From Bacteroidales bacterium (GTDB lineage Bacteria; Bacteroidota; Bacteroidia; Bacteroidales; Tenuifilaceae): DNA of 8,588 nt. Shown one piece after another: positions 6,662-8,588 of the stretch. Position 1 is the first letter of the stretch, and each line of letters starts with the position of its first letter. Under the pieces are notes generated by a model, which ran no database searches, had not been told where the DNA came from, and saw only the letters and a list, made by a program, of their open reading frames with translations. The stretch is taken from NCBI GenBank assembly GCA_008933525.1, contig WBUV01000111.1, positions 1 to 8,588 of the forward strand, in the 5' to 3' direction. A program made the translations under genes and the position numbers.

Positions 6662-8588
6662 ATGAGAAAACTATCGTTCATTTTTCTTGGTTTGATGATG
6701 GGATTGTTATCCTGCTCAAATAAAGAATTTACCGTTTTTTCTCCTTCAAGCAAAGTGAAGTTGAACTTTGCTTTAGCTGGCGAAAATCAGCCTTCATATA
6801 GCGTTTATTTTAACGATAAGCCAATTATCAAACCCTCTACACTAGGTTTTGATTTTGAGGATATGGAATCGCTTGGAAAAGGGATGAGGATTGATAGTAT
6901 TCAAACCTGCGAGTTCAATGAAAAATGGGAGATGCCCTGGGGCGAACAGCGATATGTTACCAACCATTACAATGAGTTAAAAGTATTCTTGTGTGAAGGA
7001 AAGAATCAAAAACGTCGATTATCAATTGTTTTTAGAGTTTTTGACGATGGTGTAGGTTTTCGTTACGAGTTCCCAGAGCAGGAAAATATGAAGGATGTTG
7101 TTATTACGGATGAGAATACACAGTTTAATCTTACCGGAAATCATATGTGCTGGTGGCAGCCTGGCGATTGGGATATTTATGAGCATCTATACAAGACAAC
7201 ACGATTCAATAAAATTGATGCAGTAAACAGCAAGAGTAAGAATGAGTTGGCTCAAACCTATATTCCTGAGAATGCAGTTAATACCCCTGTAACAATGAAA
7301 ACCGATGATGGTATTTACCTGAGTTTTCATGAGGCAGCGGTTGAAAACTACGCTGGGATAACCTTAAAGGTTGATACTGCTAATTTCGCAATGCAGAGTG
7401 AACTGGTTGGGAATGATTCTGGAATTAAGGTTGTGACAAAAACTCCATTCAACTCGCCTTGGCGAACAATTCAGATAGGAGAAAAAGCAGGCGATTTAAT
7501 CGAGTCAAAACTAATTCTGAATCTGAACGAGCCCAACAAACTTGGCGATGTATCGTGGTTTAAGCCCACAAAGTATGTTGGAATATGGTGGGAAATGCAC
7601 TTGGGGAAAGCATCGTGGGATATGGCAAGCGGTAAACACGGTGCAACCACAGCCAATGCAAAACGCTATATCGATTTTGCTGCAAAGAATGGTATTGGTG
7701 CAATACTAGTTGAAGGGTGGAATACCGGCTGGGAACACTGGATTGGTTTTGAGGATCGTGAGGGAGTTTTCGATTTTGTTACGCCTTATAAGGATTACAA
7801 CCTCAAAGAGGTTGTTGAGTACGGCAGGAAAAAGGGTGTTGACTTAATAATGCATCACGAAACATCATCGGCAGTAACAACTTACGACCAGCAGTTGGAT
7901 ACTGCATTTGCTTTGATGAGTAGTCTGGGTTTGCATACAGTAAAAACAGGCTATGTTGGTAAAATAATTCCTAAAGGCGAGTACCATCATGGACAATGGA
8001 TGGTAAACCATTACCGACGAGTATTAGAAACTGCTGCAAAGTATCAGATTGCGGTGAATGTTCACGAGCCATTCATGGCAACTGGGGAGCGTAGGACTTA
8101 TCCAAACTTTATTTCGCAGGAAGGTTTTCGTGGACAGGAGTTTAATGCTTGGTCAACCGATGGAGGAAATCCTGCTGAGCACTTAACTATTATCCCTTAC
8201 ACTTGCCTGTTGGCTGGACCAATGGACTATACTCCCGGAATCTTTAACATCAAGTTAAAGCCTTACAAACCAAACAATCAGGTTAACAATACCCTTGCTC
8301 AGCAATTAGCATTGTATGTGGTTATTTACAGTCCAATTCAAATGGCTGCCGATTTACCTGAGAACTACGAAGGGCATTCTGCATTTCAGTTTATCCGTGA
8401 TGTTGCTGTGGATTGGGAGCAAACAAAGGTGCTAAATGGCGAGGTTGGCGATTACATTACAGTTGCCCGTCAGGAGCGTGGTACTGATAGATGGTTTATT
8501 GGCTCCGTTACCGACGAGAATGCTCGCGATTTAACAGTTAAGCTAGATTTCCTTGAAAAAGGTAAGAAGTATCAAGCAACAATGTACG
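6662..8588 (+). CDS. GH97 family alpha-glycosidase, SusB-like inverting type, predicted lipoprotein (3' truncated)
   Basis: The first 642 codons of a glycoside hydrolase family 97 enzyme, open to the right edge. Residues 1-18 form a lipoprotein signal (hydrophobic FIFLGLMMGLL, then LLSC with Cys18), predicting export and lipid anchoring in the envelope. An N-terminal beta-sandwich domain (about 23-290) is followed by a TIM barrel (about 295-565) and the start of a C-terminal beta domain. Glutamates E400 (IMHHE), E469 (NVHE), E487 (SQE) and E493 (RGQE) keep exactly the spacing 69/18/6 of E439, E508, E526 and E532 of Bacteroides thetaiotaomicron SusB. There, E532 is the general acid, E439 and E508 activate water, and E508, E526 and E532 are calcium ligands. 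E174 (YEHLY) may be a further ligand. At the strand where retaining members carry an aspartate nucleophile, this protein has VKTGYVG with Gly430, so inversion is predicted. Likely substrate is alpha-glucosides such as maltooligosaccharides; this is inferred. No susC/susD gene is visible. ATG 6662 is chosen because it gives the complete signal peptide; no Shine-Dalgarno is present. Confidence 0.93.
   Translation, partial: MRKLSFIFLGLMMGLLSCSNKEFTVFSPSSKVKLNFALAGENQPSYSVYFNDKPIIKPSTLGFDFEDMESLGKGMRIDSIQTCEFNEKWEMPWGEQRYVTNHYNELKVFLCEGKNQKRRLSIVFRVFDDGVGFRYEFPEQENMKDVVITDENTQFNLTGNHMCWWQPGDWDIYEHLYKTTRFNKIDAVNSKSKNELAQTYIPENAVNTPVTMKTDDGIYLSFHEAAVENYAGITLKVDTANFAMQSELVGNDSGIKVVTKTPFNSPWRTIQIGEKAGDLIESKLILNLNEPNKLGDVSWFKPTKYVGIWWEMHLGKASWDMASGKHGATTANAKRYIDFAAKNGIGAILVEGWNTGWEHWIGFEDREGVFDFVTPYKDYNLKEVVEYGRKKGVDLIMHHETSSAVTTYDQQLDTAFALMSSLGLHTVKTGYVGKIIPKGEYHHGQWMVNHYRRVLETAAKYQIAVNVHEPFMATGERRTYPNFISQEGFRGQEFNAWSTDGGNPAEHLTIIPYTCLLAGPMDYTPGIFNIKLKPYKPNNQVNNTLAQQLALYVVIYSPIQMAADLPENYEGHSAFQFIRDVAVDWEQTKVLNGEVGDYITVARQERGTDRWFIGSVTDENARDLTVKLDFLEKGKKYQATMY

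Noticed and set aside
1..8588. A new defence, mobile or multi-gene system
   Set aside because: All coding space is taken by rpoB, rpoC, a DUF3467 gene and a GH97 gene. No recombinase, nuclease, reverse transcriptase, CRISPR repeat, tRNA or attachment-type direct repeat was seen.

Overview
The window is a piece of chromosome that looks like a member of the Bacteroidota (Bacteroidales-like). Four observations support this: RpoB and RpoC sequences of that type, a DUF3467 protein directly after rpoC, a SusB-type GH97 glycosidase, and start codons preceded by AT-rich sequence with no Shine-Dalgarno. Coding density is high and all four genes lie on the + strand. I cannot place it to genus.

Layout: (1) 1-1740 is the C-terminal part of rpoB (RNA polymerase beta), cut by the left edge. 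(2) A 77-base spacer holds a short GC-rich hairpin. (3) 1818-6095 is a complete rpoC (beta', 1425 aa) with both zinc sites, the NADFDGD active site, the bridge helix, and a trigger loop split by an SI3-type insertion. (4) A strong intrinsic terminator at 6116-6148 closes the rpoBC unit. (5) 6243-6563 is a 106-aa DUF3467 protein behind a candidate Bacteroidota promoter. (6) A long, nearly perfect stem-loop at 6579-6637 separates it from (7) 6662-8588, the first 642 codons of a predicted lipoprotein GH97 alpha-glycoside hydrolase of the inverting SusB type, cut by the right edge.

Functionally, rpoB and rpoC give the two large catalytic subunits of RNA polymerase and are presumably co-transcribed. 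The DUF3467 gene is a conserved neighbour of unknown role. The GH97 gene is a carbohydrate-degradation gene with no SusC/SusD-type partner visible here. No gap between genes exceeds 147 bases. I saw no RNA gene, CRISPR array, insertion sequence or phage gene, and no evidence for a new multi-gene system. The points worth a second look are small: the hairpins, promoter boxes almost touching two start codons, the trigger-loop substitution, and the lipobox on the GH97 enzyme.
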